Below are positions 42,643 to 51,432 of a DNA stretch of 64,000 bases, in pieces (the first letter of the stretch is position 1; each line of letters starts with the position of its first letter). The notes under the pieces are model-generated. The model saw only the letters and a list, made by a program, of their open reading frames with translations, had not been told where the DNA came from and ran no database searches. The DNA is from a virus, in IMG/VR virus record IMGVR_UViG_3300033233_000019, positions 34,913-98,912 of that record; one strand, 5' to 3'. The position numbers and the translations under genes were made by a program.

Positions 42643-42787
42643 TTTGAAAGTGTCTTAGACTAACAACCTAAGACGTGGTACGTTCTCAGACGTAAACTGA
42701 ATTGGCTGGCTCCTGCACTACCGTTAGGCTACACTAGAGTATGTGCGAACTGCCATCGAGAAGTTGAATACGAAAAGGACAACTCCC
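42643..42787 (+). other. Non-coding spacer with hairpins
   Basis: GTCTTAG pairs with CTAAGAC just after tRNA-Asn. A D-arm-like sequence can be read on the - strand near 42700-42735, but no full tRNA could be folded. The SD AAAAGGAC for the next gene lies at the end. Nothing else was recognised. Confidence 0.3.
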
Positions 42788-43117
42788 ATGAAATACGAAC
42801 ATGAGAATCTAATCGAAGAAAATCTTGAACCCACTCAAGAAGAAAGTGAAGAAGTAATACATTGTGGTCAGCCACTCGATCCCACAAGCGGTTTTGTCAG
42901 GGAGCATGACTACATCATCAGCCGTACAACTGGTGCAGCCGTGGAAGTAAAATTTGGTCCACAGCCGGGAAATCTTGTACCTGCTAACCCTTTCGCTAGT
43001 TTAGCGCAAGCCGGATACTTACATAGTCATCCCGAAATTCTTGGTAAAGATAAGCTTGCTGAATTCGACAAGGCTTCCAAAGGGCGCAAGATTCCTTACA
43101 AAGTAAAGAAAGGGTAA
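42788..43117 (+). CDS. Unknown protein after the tRNA cluster
   Basis: This 109-residue protein starts at 42788 with SD AAAAGGAC; the frame is open from 42743. The acidic N-terminus is followed by a compact domain and a basic C-terminus (SKGRKIPYKVKKG). No family recognised. Confidence 0.5.
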   Translation: MKYEHENLIEENLEPTQEESEEVIHCGQPLDPTSGFVREHDYIISRTTGAAVEVKFGPQPGNLVPANPFASLAQAGYLHSHPEILGKDKLAEFDKASKGRKIPYKVKKG

Positions 43118-43119
43118 TC

Positions 43120-43425
43120 ATGCCGATTGGCAAAGTTAACGACGATTTGAACATCACGGGCGATACTTTCAAAAACGGTACTCCTATTAACGAACCACAT
43201 GAGTTTGGAACACCAGTGACGCTGCCGCACGATTTCGGCAATGATATCCCCATCTCTGATCCTACAAAGAATTCTAATCCGGTGACATGGCCTACACCTG
43301 ACCCAAAGCACTTCGGAAATGTTTTTAATTTAGGGCCATTAGTAACTTCTGGTTTTGAACTGGAAGACGGATTAGGCGTGTCATTGTTAGAGAACGGCGA
43401 CATTCTCCTATTGGAAGTACAGTAA
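43120..43425 (+). CDS. Small fibre-associated protein, copy 1
   Basis: This 101-residue Pro/Asn/Thr-rich protein ends in GLGVSLLENGDILLLEVQ. The small protein at 44049-44180 ends in nearly the same sequence (GAGVILLENSDILLLEIQ), and each is followed by a MANTKIS fibre protein. It forms the first half of a duplicated two-gene unit and may be a fibre cap or assembly partner. Confidence 0.5.
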   Translation: MPIGKVNDDLNITGDTFKNGTPINEPHEFGTPVTLPHDFGNDIPISDPTKNSNPVTWPTPDPKHFGNVFNLGPLVTSGFELEDGLGVSLLENGDILLLEVQ

Positions 43426-43434
43426 AGGAAAATT

Positions 43435-44007
43435 ATGGCAAACACAAAAATTTCAGCTTTAACAAATGGCAATCCCGCACAATCCGGTGACTTGATTCCT
43501 ATCGCTCGGGCAGGTTCTAATTTTTCAATAACTGCGGGGAGTGTCACTGCGTTGGCTACAAAAAGCATAACTGTGCATCTAACTAGTTCTGATATTTTAG
43601 CTCTTAATTCCATTCCTTTTGAAATTGTGCCTGCTCCCGGTCCCGGAAAAGTTATCGTACCTTCGATGATAAAGTGGTCTTATGTCTTTGATACTCAAGC
43701 TTATGTCGGCGGAAGCGACTTATTCTTAATTTTGAATGCTAATTCAAATACATTTATCTTCTCGACTGTAAGTGCTTCCAGTGTGACTAATACTGCGATA
43801 GCTTCGGGATTTATTGAAATGAATGAAAGTGTAAAAGGAATCACATCTGTAATGGCTGCGGAAGACACGTTTGGTTATGTGCTTTCTAATCCCAACGCGT
43901 TAATGACGAATATTCCTTTGATGATTTTTGCTTCTGGAGCAGGATTTACGATAGGCGATGGCACTCTTGATATAAGCGTCGTCTATACCATCGAAGACAT
44001 GCCATAA
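43435..44007 (+). CDS. Tail fibre-like protein, copy 1
   Basis: This 190-residue protein begins MANTKISALTNGNPAQSG, a short motif common at the N-terminus of phage tail or fibre proteins, followed by beta-rich sequence. It is a paralogue of 44180-44767 (same first 35 residues with changes, shared PAPGxxxVIVP). It is probably a surface-exposed virion protein. Confidence 0.6.
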   Translation: MANTKISALTNGNPAQSGDLIPIARAGSNFSITAGSVTALATKSITVHLTSSDILALNSIPFEIVPAPGPGKVIVPSMIKWSYVFDTQAYVGGSDLFLILNANSNTFIFSTVSASSVTNTAIASGFIEMNESVKGITSVMAAEDTFGYVLSNPNALMTNIPLMIFASGAGFTIGDGTLDISVVYTIEDMP

Positions 44008-44048
44008 ACAAAGTTCCTACCGGATTTTGAAGAAAGAGGGAAAATAAA

Positions 44049-44180
44049 TTGTGGGAATTCCAACAGTCAACGGGCACGATTCTTCACAACGGAACCGTGA
44101 AATTCTCCGGCTACGCTGGTAGCGGCGCAGGAGTAATTCTTTTGGAAAACAGCGACATCTTATTGTTGGAGATTCAGTAA
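44049..44180 (+). CDS. Small fibre-associated protein, copy 2 (shortened)
   Basis: Read from a TTG start with SD GAAAGAGGG, this is a 43-residue protein ending GVILLENSDILLLEIQ, matching the end of the 43120 protein. It lacks the first about 60 residues of that copy. Its stop overlaps the next start (TAATG). The duplication and overlap support it as a real gene. Confidence 0.5.
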   Translation: MWEFQQSTGTILHNGTVKFSGYAGSGAGVILLENSDILLLEIQ

Positions 44181-44767
44181 TGGCGAATACTAAAATTTCA
44201 GGACTCACAGACGGCAATCCCGCACAATCCAACGATCTCATTCCTATCGCGCGCGGCGGTGCTAACTTTTCGGTTTCAGCAGGCAGTATTTCGTCCTTGA
44301 CGGAGCAAGTCGCCGTTGTACCCGTCAGTGCTGCACAATTGAAGGACACGCTGGCGAATCCTATTGTGCTGATTCCCGCACCGGGGGCGAACGAGGTTAT
44401 CGTACCTACACAAATTCAAATCGGATATATATTCAACGGAACCCCATTTAGCAGCCCAACGGATGGGGCAGCCTGTAATGGGGCATACAATGTCAGTGGG
44501 ACGCTTATTACTACATCGTCAACTAGAGACGACGATGCGGTATGGGCGGCGACATTAGCCACTTTCTCTGGTCTTACTTCATTACTAAAAAATGCGGCGG
44601 CAAATGCAAACACGATTGAGTATAACATCCTCACAACGAGTGATGCACCATTGGAACAAATAAAGGGTCTTGGGCTGTTGATTATCAATGAAGGTTCAGA
44701 AGACTTCAACGCCGGAAATGGCTCACTGATATTCACGATTCGCTACCGCATCATTACGTTGGTGTAA
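44180..44767 (+). CDS. Tail fibre-like protein, copy 2
   Basis: This 195-residue protein begins MANTKISGLTDGNPAQSN and parallels the 43435 protein over its whole length with many substitutions, mainly after residue 60. This suggests diversification of a surface protein after duplication. Confidence 0.6.
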   Translation: MANTKISGLTDGNPAQSNDLIPIARGGANFSVSAGSISSLTEQVAVVPVSAAQLKDTLANPIVLIPAPGANEVIVPTQIQIGYIFNGTPFSSPTDGAACNGAYNVSGTLITTSSTRDDDAVWAATLATFSGLTSLLKNAAANANTIEYNILTTSDAPLEQIKGLGLLIINEGSEDFNAGNGSLIFTIRYRIITLV

Positions 44768-44775
44768 GGATTAAT

Positions 44776-45099
44776 ATGATTTATTTATTCATTTTAGTTT
44801 GCATGTTTTTAATTCTGTCAGACATTGCCGACACAGAGACGAGCGTCAAGATTCAGCGCGACATGGGTTACGTTGAATCTACACCGATGTATGGCAAAGG
44901 CACTCGCCCATCACGGCTAAAATTCTACACTATCTCGATGTCGCTAAATGCAGTGGCAATTGTGTTTGGTTATTTATGCTTTCATTATTTGACGCCTTAC
45001 GTTCCGGTGTGGGCAATCATCCCGATGGTATGGGGCATAAAGCACTGCATCCCGGCATGGAGTTCGTACAAGACGCTGAAGGCAGCAGGAAAGTGGTAA
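44776..45099 (+). CDS. Three-helix membrane protein
   Basis: This 107-residue protein has hydrophobic segments at about 1-17, 50-70 and 73-90, separated by a polar loop with charged residues. It lies between fibre genes and a spanin-like gene, so a lysis or superinfection function is possible. Family unknown. Confidence 0.5.
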   Translation: MIYLFILVCMFLILSDIADTETSVKIQRDMGYVESTPMYGKGTRPSRLKFYTISMSLNAVAIVFGYLCFHYLTPYVPVWAIIPMVWGIKHCIPAWSSYKTLKAAGKW

Positions 45100-45130
45100 T
45101 GAGCAACACACGGAGATTGGAGAAGGAATC

Positions 45131-45841
45131 ATGGACATAAAATCCGAACTGTCATGGTTGCAGAAACACGAGCGCATAATCATTGTGTTTATGGTTCTAC
45201 TTGTTGGCTGTTTCTTAGGCAACAAATGGATCAATTACAGCGCTGCTAATGCCGATGCGAAGTACGCCGCGCTGGTCGAGAAGCTTGACGAACAGCAGAA
45301 GCAGAATACTGCGAACGCCCAGCAGACCGCGTTAGCAGTTAGCCAATACCAGTCAGCAATAAACAATATGCAGTCGCAGATTACCGCATTGACCGGGGCC
45401 ATTGCCAGCCGGGATGCCGCCCTTGCCAAGAAACAGCAGCAGATCGCCAGCATGACGCTCCCACAGGTCGCGCAGGAGTGGGAAAAAGCGCTAGGATTGC
45501 CTATAAACGCTCTGCCCGTTCAAGGGGTATCTGTGGTGGTTTCGGAGCCAGCGGCACGCCAGACGGTCAGCCAATTGACAAAAACAGCCACTTTGGAAGC
45601 TAACCTGACTGACCAGAAAGCCATAACAGGTAATGTTCAGTCTGGTTTAGACTCTGCAAATAAGGTGATTTCTTCGCAAACTACTGAAATTGCAGGACTT
45701 AAATCAACAGCCGTGCTTCAGGATCAAACCTGCAAAGCAGAAGTGGCAAAAGTCAAGGCAGACGCTCGTAAATCGAAGCGAACGTGGTTCATTCTTGGAT
45801 TCGTTTCCGGGGTAGCGACACGTCTTCTGGTGAAGTTCTAA
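45131..45841 (+). CDS. Spanin-like coiled-coil membrane protein
   Basis: This 236-residue protein has an N-terminal transmembrane helix (about 17-33), a long periplasmic-type coiled coil with repeated Gln/Ala/Lys, and a second hydrophobic segment at the C-terminus (TWFILGFVSGVATRLLVKF). Inner-membrane spanins have the first two features. The C-terminal helix is unusual and could span or touch the other membrane. Stop overlaps the next start. Confidence 0.5.
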   Translation: MDIKSELSWLQKHERIIIVFMVLLVGCFLGNKWINYSAANADAKYAALVEKLDEQQKQNTANAQQTALAVSQYQSAINNMQSQITALTGAIASRDAALAKKQQQIASMTLPQVAQEWEKALGLPINALPVQGVSVVVSEPAARQTVSQLTKTATLEANLTDQKAITGNVQSGLDSANKVISSQTTEIAGLKSTAVLQDQTCKAEVAKVKADARKSKRTWFILGFVSGVATRLLVKF

Positions 45842-46185
45842 TGAAGCGGGGCAGCACACGCACGACAGTTTTGTTTACGCTGGCACTGAAGTATGGATGG
45901 GTTTGCTGGTATTGCAATTTGCCGTTGCGCCCGTCTCCAAATCGGCCCTTGGCCGAAAGCTGCCATCATGCACAATGGATTGTGAAAGACCCGGTTGTTC
46001 ACATCGATCACATTATTCCAGTTTGTGCTGGCGGCACAGATGATATCGAGAATCTTGCATTGGCTTGCGAATTTTGTAATCGCGCCAAGCTGAATCTCGA
46101 TGCAGCAACATTTTTAGAATGGCTTGATCGAATCCGAAGTGTTGATGCATGGACACCGATTCGTGATGGTCGTAAAAAGTTCTAA
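45841..46185 (+). CDS. Classical HNH endonuclease
   Basis: This 114-residue protein starts at 45841 (TAATG with the spanin gene; frame open from 45784). It has CWYC, HIDHIIPVCAGGTDDIENLALAC, EFCNRAK: a complete HNH with two Cys pairs. It is unlike the endonuclease VII-like copies. A tRNA-Ala follows after 3 bases. Confidence 0.85.
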   Translation: MKRGSTRTTVLFTLALKYGWVCWYCNLPLRPSPNRPLAESCHHAQWIVKDPVVHIDHIIPVCAGGTDDIENLALACEFCNRAKLNLDAATFLEWLDRIRSVDAWTPIRDGRKKF

Positions 46186-46188
46186 CGT

Positions 46189-46262
46189 GGGCGGTTCGTT
46201 TAACGGGAAGATTATTCGCTTGCACCGAATGGATCAGGGTTCGATTCCCTGACTGTCCACCA
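46189..46262 (+). tRNA. tRNA-Ala (anticodon TGC)
   Basis: Acceptor GGGCGGT pairs with ACTGTCC including the G3-U70 wobble that identifies alanine tRNAs. Anticodon stem ATTCG/CGAAT holds CTTGCAC, T-arm is CAGGG-TTCGATT-CCCTG, with A73 and encoded CCA. The D-stem is weak. Confidence 0.85.
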
Positions 46263-46288
46263 AACTTTGTAATGCAGAAAGGAGTCAC

Positions 46289-46306
46289 ATGACTATAGTA
46301 AAGTAG
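46289..46306 (+). CDS. Five-codon mini-ORF (MTIVK)
   Basis: A mini-ORF with a strong SD (AAAGGAG) ends 12 bases before the next gene, whose own SD (GAGG) overlaps its end. It could be a leader peptide tuning translation of the 46319 gene. Evidence is positional only. Confidence 0.25.
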   Translation: MTIVK

Positions 46307-46318
46307 TGAGGTAGTCAT

Positions 46319-46555
46319 ATGGCTGGAAACGCGCATGGCAGTCGCCACCGCAAACACTTCGGCGGGATCACTCCCGCTGACTGCATGTACTGTGAAAATG
46401 GTACTCACCAAAACAAAAACGGTCACCGTCACAATCCCGCAAGCAAACGCGCTGGACGACGTAACGAGGCCGCAAAGGTTCAAAAGCATCAGGGCAAGAT
46501 CGTTTACCACAAGCAGGAAGGTTACGATTTCCATTCCCCTGTGTTCCGTAAATAA
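46319..46555 (+). CDS. Small His/Lys/Asn-rich protein
   Basis: This 78-residue basic protein is rich in His and Lys, with a CMYC pair near residue 22-25 and several His that could complete a metal site. SD GAGG lies about ten bases upstream. It could bind nucleic acid. No family recognised. Confidence 0.5.
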   Translation: MAGNAHGSRHRKHFGGITPADCMYCENGTHQNKNGHRHNPASKRAGRRNEAAKVQKHQGKIVYHKQEGYDFHSPVFRK

Positions 46556-46557
46556 CT

Positions 46558-46590
46558 CGCGGCCCCACCATGTGTGGGAGTCGTTTTAGA
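46558..46590 (+). terminator. Possible terminator hairpin
   Basis: CCCAC pairs with GTGGG in the GGCCCCACCATGTGTGGGAG segment just after the small His-rich gene, and TTTTA follows at about 46583. Weak but plausible terminator. Confidence 0.4.
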
Positions 46591-46700
46591 TGCCGTTAGC
46601 CCGGTTAGCGGCATTGGTCTTGACGGGCTGGTTGCCCGGATATCGCCTTCAAGGGCGGAATAGCGGAAGGATTTGATGCCTTTCGGGGTTTCGCCAAGTT
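46590..46700 (+). ncRNA. tRNA-like or structured RNA before tRNA-Gly
   Basis: A 9-pair hairpin ATGCCGTTA/TAGCGGCAT with a 7-base loop comes first, then CGGGC/GCCCG and a short CGCC/GGCG hairpin. A cloverleaf of about 74 bases (46593-46666) can be drawn with acceptor CCGTTA/TAGCGG and a GGT (Thr) anticodon-like loop, but its D- and T-arms are poor. It may be a decayed tRNA. Confidence 0.3.
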
Positions 46701-46704
46701 CTGA

Positions 46705-46778
46705 GCGGACATGGTATAGAGGCTGTGCCGTAGGTTACCACCCTGCTGACGCGAGTCCGACTCTCGCTGTCCGCTCCA
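46705..46778 (+). tRNA. tRNA-Gly-like (anticodon ACC)
   Basis: Acceptor GCGGACA pairs perfectly with TGTCCGC. U73 and C35-C36 fit glycine identity and CCA is encoded. Anticodon stem GTAGG/CCTGC holds TTACCAC, giving anticodon ACC. The T-loop is TCCGACT, with C in place of T55. An adenosine at position 34 for Gly and the altered T-loop are both unusual. Confidence 0.7.
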
Positions 46779-46796
46779 ATTCTTTTCTGAGGATCA

Positions 46797-47837
46797 ATGG
46801 CAACTAAAATCAATATCAATGGTGTGCATGAACTAGATTTTACATTGCCGGGTACAACTACGGCAACAATCGCCGCAGGAGTAACATCAATCATAAATGC
46901 AGGATTCAATGGAGTCCGCAAAGTCGCCAGTTCTCCTGACACGATTCTAACTTCCGACAACCAAAAACTTGTTGCTTACAACAGTGGTTCCGCAGTCGCA
47001 GTAACTTTGCCGCAAGCTGGCACTGCTGGCTTCGACAGTCATTTCGTATTTTGGGTTTCCAACATCGGCGCTGGCAGCGTCACAATCACATCGACAGCTT
47101 GCACAATCGATGGCAATGCAACGCTTGTGCTTGATCAGGGATCGGGCGCTACGATCTTCAATGACGGGACTAACTATTTCACCGTCGCTGGCGGTGGAGC
47201 GGCGACAGGCTTAGTTACCACCGTCCATCAGGTCGCCCACGGCTTCGCCACAGGTGACGCAATATACTTTACTGGCTCTGCTTGGGCAAAGGCTAAGGCA
47301 GACGTTGGCAGCACACTTGGCATCGGGATCGCAACGCTTGTCGGCGCAGACGATTTCAAAGTCACGACAGCCGGGTTCATCAAGAATCTTTCCGGTATGA
47401 CCGCAGGACAGTATTACTTCGTGTCCGATGCGACTGCTGGATTGCTGACAAGCACAGAGCCAACGACAGCGTTACACTATTCTAATCCGTTGTTCTTTGC
47501 ACTGAGCACGACAACCGGATTCGTTCTGCCCTTCCGTCCTAGCAAGATCGAGTTAGCCCCGTCCGTCGTAACAAAAACGGGTAACTGGACAGCGATTGCG
47601 AAGCAGACAGTTCTATGCGATACATCGGCTGGCGGCTTTACAGTTACACTTCCGGCATCAGCAAGCAATGCAACGTTTCCGATCACAGTTAAAAAGATTT
47701 CTTCCGACTTCAACGTGTTGACCGTAGCCACAACTGGCGGCGACACGATTGATGGTGATGCAACAAAAGAGATTCTGACACCCCAAACATCGCTGACCGC
47801 GCAAGCAGACGGCGGTACCACATGGGAAGTTGTCTAA
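46797..47837 (+). CDS. Tail fibre/surface protein
   Basis: This 346-residue protein is rich in Thr, Ala, Gly and Val with repeated fibre-like beta segments (TLPQAGTAG, SVTITSTACTIDG near the N-terminal half; TLPASASNATFPITVKK near the end). It probably contributes to the receptor-binding apparatus. The first half and the last 90 residues look like a repeat of the same beta domain. Confidence 0.55.
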   Translation: MATKININGVHELDFTLPGTTTATIAAGVTSIINAGFNGVRKVASSPDTILTSDNQKLVAYNSGSAVAVTLPQAGTAGFDSHFVFWVSNIGAGSVTITSTACTIDGNATLVLDQGSGATIFNDGTNYFTVAGGGAATGLVTTVHQVAHGFATGDAIYFTGSAWAKAKADVGSTLGIGIATLVGADDFKVTTAGFIKNLSGMTAGQYYFVSDATAGLLTSTEPTTALHYSNPLFFALSTTTGFVLPFRPSKIELAPSVVTKTGNWTAIAKQTVLCDTSAGGFTVTLPASASNATFPITVKKISSDFNVLTVATTGGDTIDGDATKEILTPQTSLTAQADGGTTWEVV

Positions 47838-47846
47838 AGGAATACC

Positions 47847-49547
47847 ATGAGTTATTTCCCTCCACAACCAAGCATCAAAGACACAAACAATAGCTCGTCC
47901 GCTACATTAGGCATCGGCGGTGTGTTCACTGGAACAGCAACCGATGTGTCGGCATATGCTACTGTCCAAGTCGGAGTAATCTCTGATGTTGCTAGTGCCA
48001 CAAATGGGTTGTCGCTTCAGTTCTCTGATGAAGTGGTTCCTACGAATTGGGACTTCGTTGCTGCGACAACTTATCCGGGCGGCAGTGTTGGTGTGACTGT
48101 TCCAAGCGGTCGTCGTGCAAGATGGTTCCGTATCGTTTACACAAACGGCGTAACAGGCCAAGCATCATTCAGACTGACTACTCGTCTGACTCCTATTGCC
48201 GTTGAAGCGACGAAGAGATTTCTGTCGCAGCCCCCAACAGATTCACAGTTAGCGGCACTGGTTAATGCCGTGATTACTGGTAAGAACGTATTCGATAACA
48301 AGTACATCAATGTTTTGACTGATAATGCTGGCAATTTGCAAGTCGGTTTCGGTACAGGTGGTAGCTCTGTAGACGCATTCGGCAGAGCACGAGTCGGTAA
48401 TCCGACCACATTATTCAATTCAAATTTCATCTACAACGCACAGCCTCTTTTGTGGGATACAGTTGTTACAGGCGGCGGAACAGCAGCGAAGACCGCTAAC
48501 GTTTCCTCAGTCACTCTGAACACAGGCGGCACCACAAACGGCGACGGCGTGTACATGCAGACGCATCGTTACTATCGCTACGAACCGGGCAAATCGCAAC
48601 TCATAATGTTCACTGGCGTGCTTGGAGCACAGAAGGCCAACGTCCGCAGTCGGTACGGCTATTACGAAGTAAACGACGGCTGCTACTTTGAAATGGACGG
48701 AACCAATGGGCCAGCGGTAAACATTCGCACGCACACATCTGGCTCTCCGGTAGATACTCCTGTTCTTCAAGCAAACTGGAATCTTGACAAGATGGATGGC
48801 ACCGGGAACACCGGAATCACCCTCGACTTCAGTAAGCAGCAGATTTTCGTTATTGATCTGCAATGGCTTGGTTCAGGACGTGTACGATTTGGATTTGTGG
48901 TCAATGGTGTGCTAGTCTACGCACATCAATTTTTGAACGATAACAGATTCACCTTACCATACATGAATACTGCACAGCTTCCATTGCGTGCAGAAATTTT
49001 CAATACTGGAACAGCCGCATCCGGCACGATTATGACAATGGTCTGCGGCTCGATTGTTTCAGAAGGCGGCGAGGAATCACCAAATGCTTTGCAGTTCACT
49101 GCTAACAACGGTGTTACTCCTATCGCTGTAACGACTCGTAGAGCGATTCTTTCGATTCGCCCTAAGACAACTTTCAATAGTATTGCAAACCACGTTCCTC
49201 TACGTAATCTTAATGTGTCCTTATATGCTGATGCAACAGTTTTGTATGAGGTTATTCACGGCGGATCGCTTGGCGGCGCACCTTCATTTGCAGATGTTGA
49301 CACGACAAACTGCGGGGCAGAAAAAGATGTGGCCGGGACAACTGTGACTGGCGGTGTCGTGATTGCGTCTGGTTATCTGAGTGTTTCTGGTGGCTCAAAT
49401 AAAAATAATATCGACATTCCACTGACACAGGAACTTCTTTGCACGATCAGTGCAGCGGGTGTACAAGACAACTTCAGTATCGTCTGTACATCATTCACAG
49501 GCACCGCGAATTGCGCTGCCTCGATTGTGTTCCAAGAGAGACGATAA
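47847..49547 (+). CDS. Large virion surface protein
   Basis: This 566-residue beta-rich protein has an N-terminal domain (1-125) and a central domain with GFGTGGSSVDAFGRARVG and DLQWLGSGRVRFGFVVNG segments, seen in phage adsorption or tail proteins. It lies in a run of four fibre-type genes. No enzymatic motif. Confidence 0.55.
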   Translation: MSYFPPQPSIKDTNNSSSATLGIGGVFTGTATDVSAYATVQVGVISDVASATNGLSLQFSDEVVPTNWDFVAATTYPGGSVGVTVPSGRRARWFRIVYTNGVTGQASFRLTTRLTPIAVEATKRFLSQPPTDSQLAALVNAVITGKNVFDNKYINVLTDNAGNLQVGFGTGGSSVDAFGRARVGNPTTLFNSNFIYNAQPLLWDTVVTGGGTAAKTANVSSVTLNTGGTTNGDGVYMQTHRYYRYEPGKSQLIMFTGVLGAQKANVRSRYGYYEVNDGCYFEMDGTNGPAVNIRTHTSGSPVDTPVLQANWNLDKMDGTGNTGITLDFSKQQIFVIDLQWLGSGRVRFGFVVNGVLVYAHQFLNDNRFTLPYMNTAQLPLRAEIFNTGTAASGTIMTMVCGSIVSEGGEESPNALQFTANNGVTPIAVTTRRAILSIRPKTTFNSIANHVPLRNLNVSLYADATVLYEVIHGGSLGGAPSFADVDTTNCGAEKDVAGTTVTGGVVIASGYLSVSGGSNKNNIDIPLTQELLCTISAAGVQDNFSIVCTSFTGTANCAASIVFQERR

Positions 49548-49548
49548 C

Positions 49549-50331
49549 ATGGCGAATAGTGCAGCAACAGGTGAAGTACAAGGACCGCAAGGTCAGCAGG
49601 GCACAGCAGGAGTTGCTGGTGCTACTGGTGCTCCCGGCGCTACAGGCGCAGCGGGTGCTAACGGACTAAATGCCGATATGACGCGCACGTCTACTACGTC
49701 AGTTACGGTTGGCTTGGGCAGTAAGACGTTCACCTATGCGTCTTCTACCAATCTTGGCTGGCTGCTTGGCACTCGTCTTCGTGCAGCATCGAATGCAACG
49801 CCGACTGATTATATGGAAGGCGTGATCACTGTCGTGTCCGCGATTTCGGTAACCATCAATGTTGACACGATCAGCGGAAGCGGAACGCACATCGATTGGG
49901 ACATTGCTGTGAATGGCAATCCCGGCACAGTGGCATCGAGAGCAAATATCATTTACACAACCGGAACTATTGCTGCTGGAGGTTTTGAAACAGGAAGTCT
50001 CGCTATAGCAAGAAGTTTCGCCATTATTGCCGTATCAGTAGATCGCTCGTCAAGAGTACGGCTGTATTCAACAGCAGCGCAGCGAACTGCGGACATAACA
50101 AGAGGAGCGTTTTCTCCACCTCCTGTAAATACAAGCCATGGAGTGATTATGGACATGGTTCTCGATGGTAGCGTCACTGCCCCATTGAGCAACTTCATTT
50201 GTAGCCCCGAAGTATATGGAGCTAACGGTGATGCTTCTCCTACGAGCACTATATATTATACTATCACAAACAACACTGTTTCAAACAGCACTGTACAAAT
50301 AACTTTGCTGACCAAGATTGAGGAAATCTAA
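49549..50331 (+). CDS. Fibre protein with collagen-like repeat
   Basis: This 260-residue protein starts at 49549; the frame is open from 49450. Residues about 9-40 are Gly-X-Y triplets (GPQGQQGTAGVAGATGAPG and onwards), forming a short collagen-like triple helix. A beta-rich C-terminal domain follows. Such proteins are usually trimeric tail fibres. Confidence 0.65.
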   Translation: MANSAATGEVQGPQGQQGTAGVAGATGAPGATGAAGANGLNADMTRTSTTSVTVGLGSKTFTYASSTNLGWLLGTRLRAASNATPTDYMEGVITVVSAISVTINVDTISGSGTHIDWDIAVNGNPGTVASRANIIYTTGTIAAGGFETGSLAIARSFAIIAVSVDRSSRVRLYSTAAQRTADITRGAFSPPPVNTSHGVIMDMVLDGSVTAPLSNFICSPEVYGANGDASPTSTIYYTITNNTVSNSTVQITLLTKIEEI

Positions 50332-50332
50332 T

Positions 50333-51424
50333 ATGGCAACTTACACAACTAACGTTGCACCTAGTAACGCTTCTATAGCTGCATTCGATGCATGGAGTCT
50401 AGCCATCAGTACGGCTCTTGGCAATTTCGGATGGGTACAACAAAACGACACAGGTCAGTTTGTTCAGACTGCCACAGTTTTGACTTTGACACAGGTGACT
50501 GTTGGCGCTAATGCCGTCTACTCTTATTCTAGTTTCACTGGACCTTCGCCGCGTGTTGGAATGTCTATTATCGTCACTGGCTTCGTAACAGGCGGCAATA
50601 ACGTAACCGCTACGCTCACGGCTGTTTCGGGCGGCGCTAGTGGCACCGTGACTGTCGCTCTGACTACACAGGCCAACGAAACTCATGCTGGTTCAGGAAC
50701 CACTACCGCTTTGGCGGCTCCTCCCGGTACAGGCGCTTATGTTTACGAAATTTGGAAGACAAGCGACAGTGTTGGGTTCCCGGTATTCCTAAAAGTTGAA
50801 TATGGCACCCACAGTTCCACAGCCAACACCCCAAGCATTGCCATGACTATCGGAACTGGTTCAAACGGAGCAGGTACACTTTTAAATCCGAGTTCTAGGT
50901 TCGGAGCAGACAACGTACAATCTAACTCTGCGACTCTTTATGCCTGTCATTTCTCGGGAGACGCCGGAAGATTTTCAATGATGATGTGGCATGGACAGGG
51001 AAACTTATCTTTCATTTATGTGTTCTCGCTAGAACGCAGTTATGACAACACAGGAACCGCCACGGGCAGCTACTATACTATCAACATGTATAGTGCGAAC
51101 TTGACTGGTAAGAATCAAACTCTGTTTCCATCTGGCGCTATTACTGTTGCTGAAACTGGTGGGTGGTGTGTAGCTATTCCCAAGACGGCTACTACGGGCA
51201 ACCTTGGAAGCACGACACACGTTAGTCCTACATTTCCGATGGTAGGTGGTATTGGAAATCCCGGAACTAACATTATGGTTTTTAGAGGAACCGATTTTTC
51301 TGACAACCAGATTGTGTTTATCTCAATCTACGGTGTGCAGCAAACTTACATAACATTTGCATCAAACAACGCGAACGTAACTTCCACCGCCGTTACAGTC
51401 GGCACTATGACTCGCTACAGTTAA
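50333..51424 (+). CDS. Tail fibre-like protein
   Basis: This 363-residue Thr/Ser/Gly-rich protein starts one base after the previous stop. It has an N-terminal helical segment (ASIAAFDAWSLAISTALGNFG) followed by beta sequence, and then segments typical of phage surface proteins (GTGAYVYEIWKTSDS). Probably part of the adsorption structure. Confidence 0.55.
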   Translation: MATYTTNVAPSNASIAAFDAWSLAISTALGNFGWVQQNDTGQFVQTATVLTLTQVTVGANAVYSYSSFTGPSPRVGMSIIVTGFVTGGNNVTATLTAVSGGASGTVTVALTTQANETHAGSGTTTALAAPPGTGAYVYEIWKTSDSVGFPVFLKVEYGTHSSTANTPSIAMTIGTGSNGAGTLLNPSSRFGADNVQSNSATLYACHFSGDAGRFSMMMWHGQGNLSFIYVFSLERSYDNTGTATGSYYTINMYSANLTGKNQTLFPSGAITVAETGGWCVAIPKTATTGNLGSTTHVSPTFPMVGGIGNPGTNIMVFRGTDFSDNQIVFISIYGVQQTYITFASNNANVTSTAVTVGTMTRYS

Positions 51425-51432
51425 GGACAACT

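Noticed and set aside
42643-42740. A tRNA on the - strand after tRNA-Asn
   Set aside because: A D-arm-like stretch is present but no anticodon stem, T-arm or acceptor stem could be folded with it.
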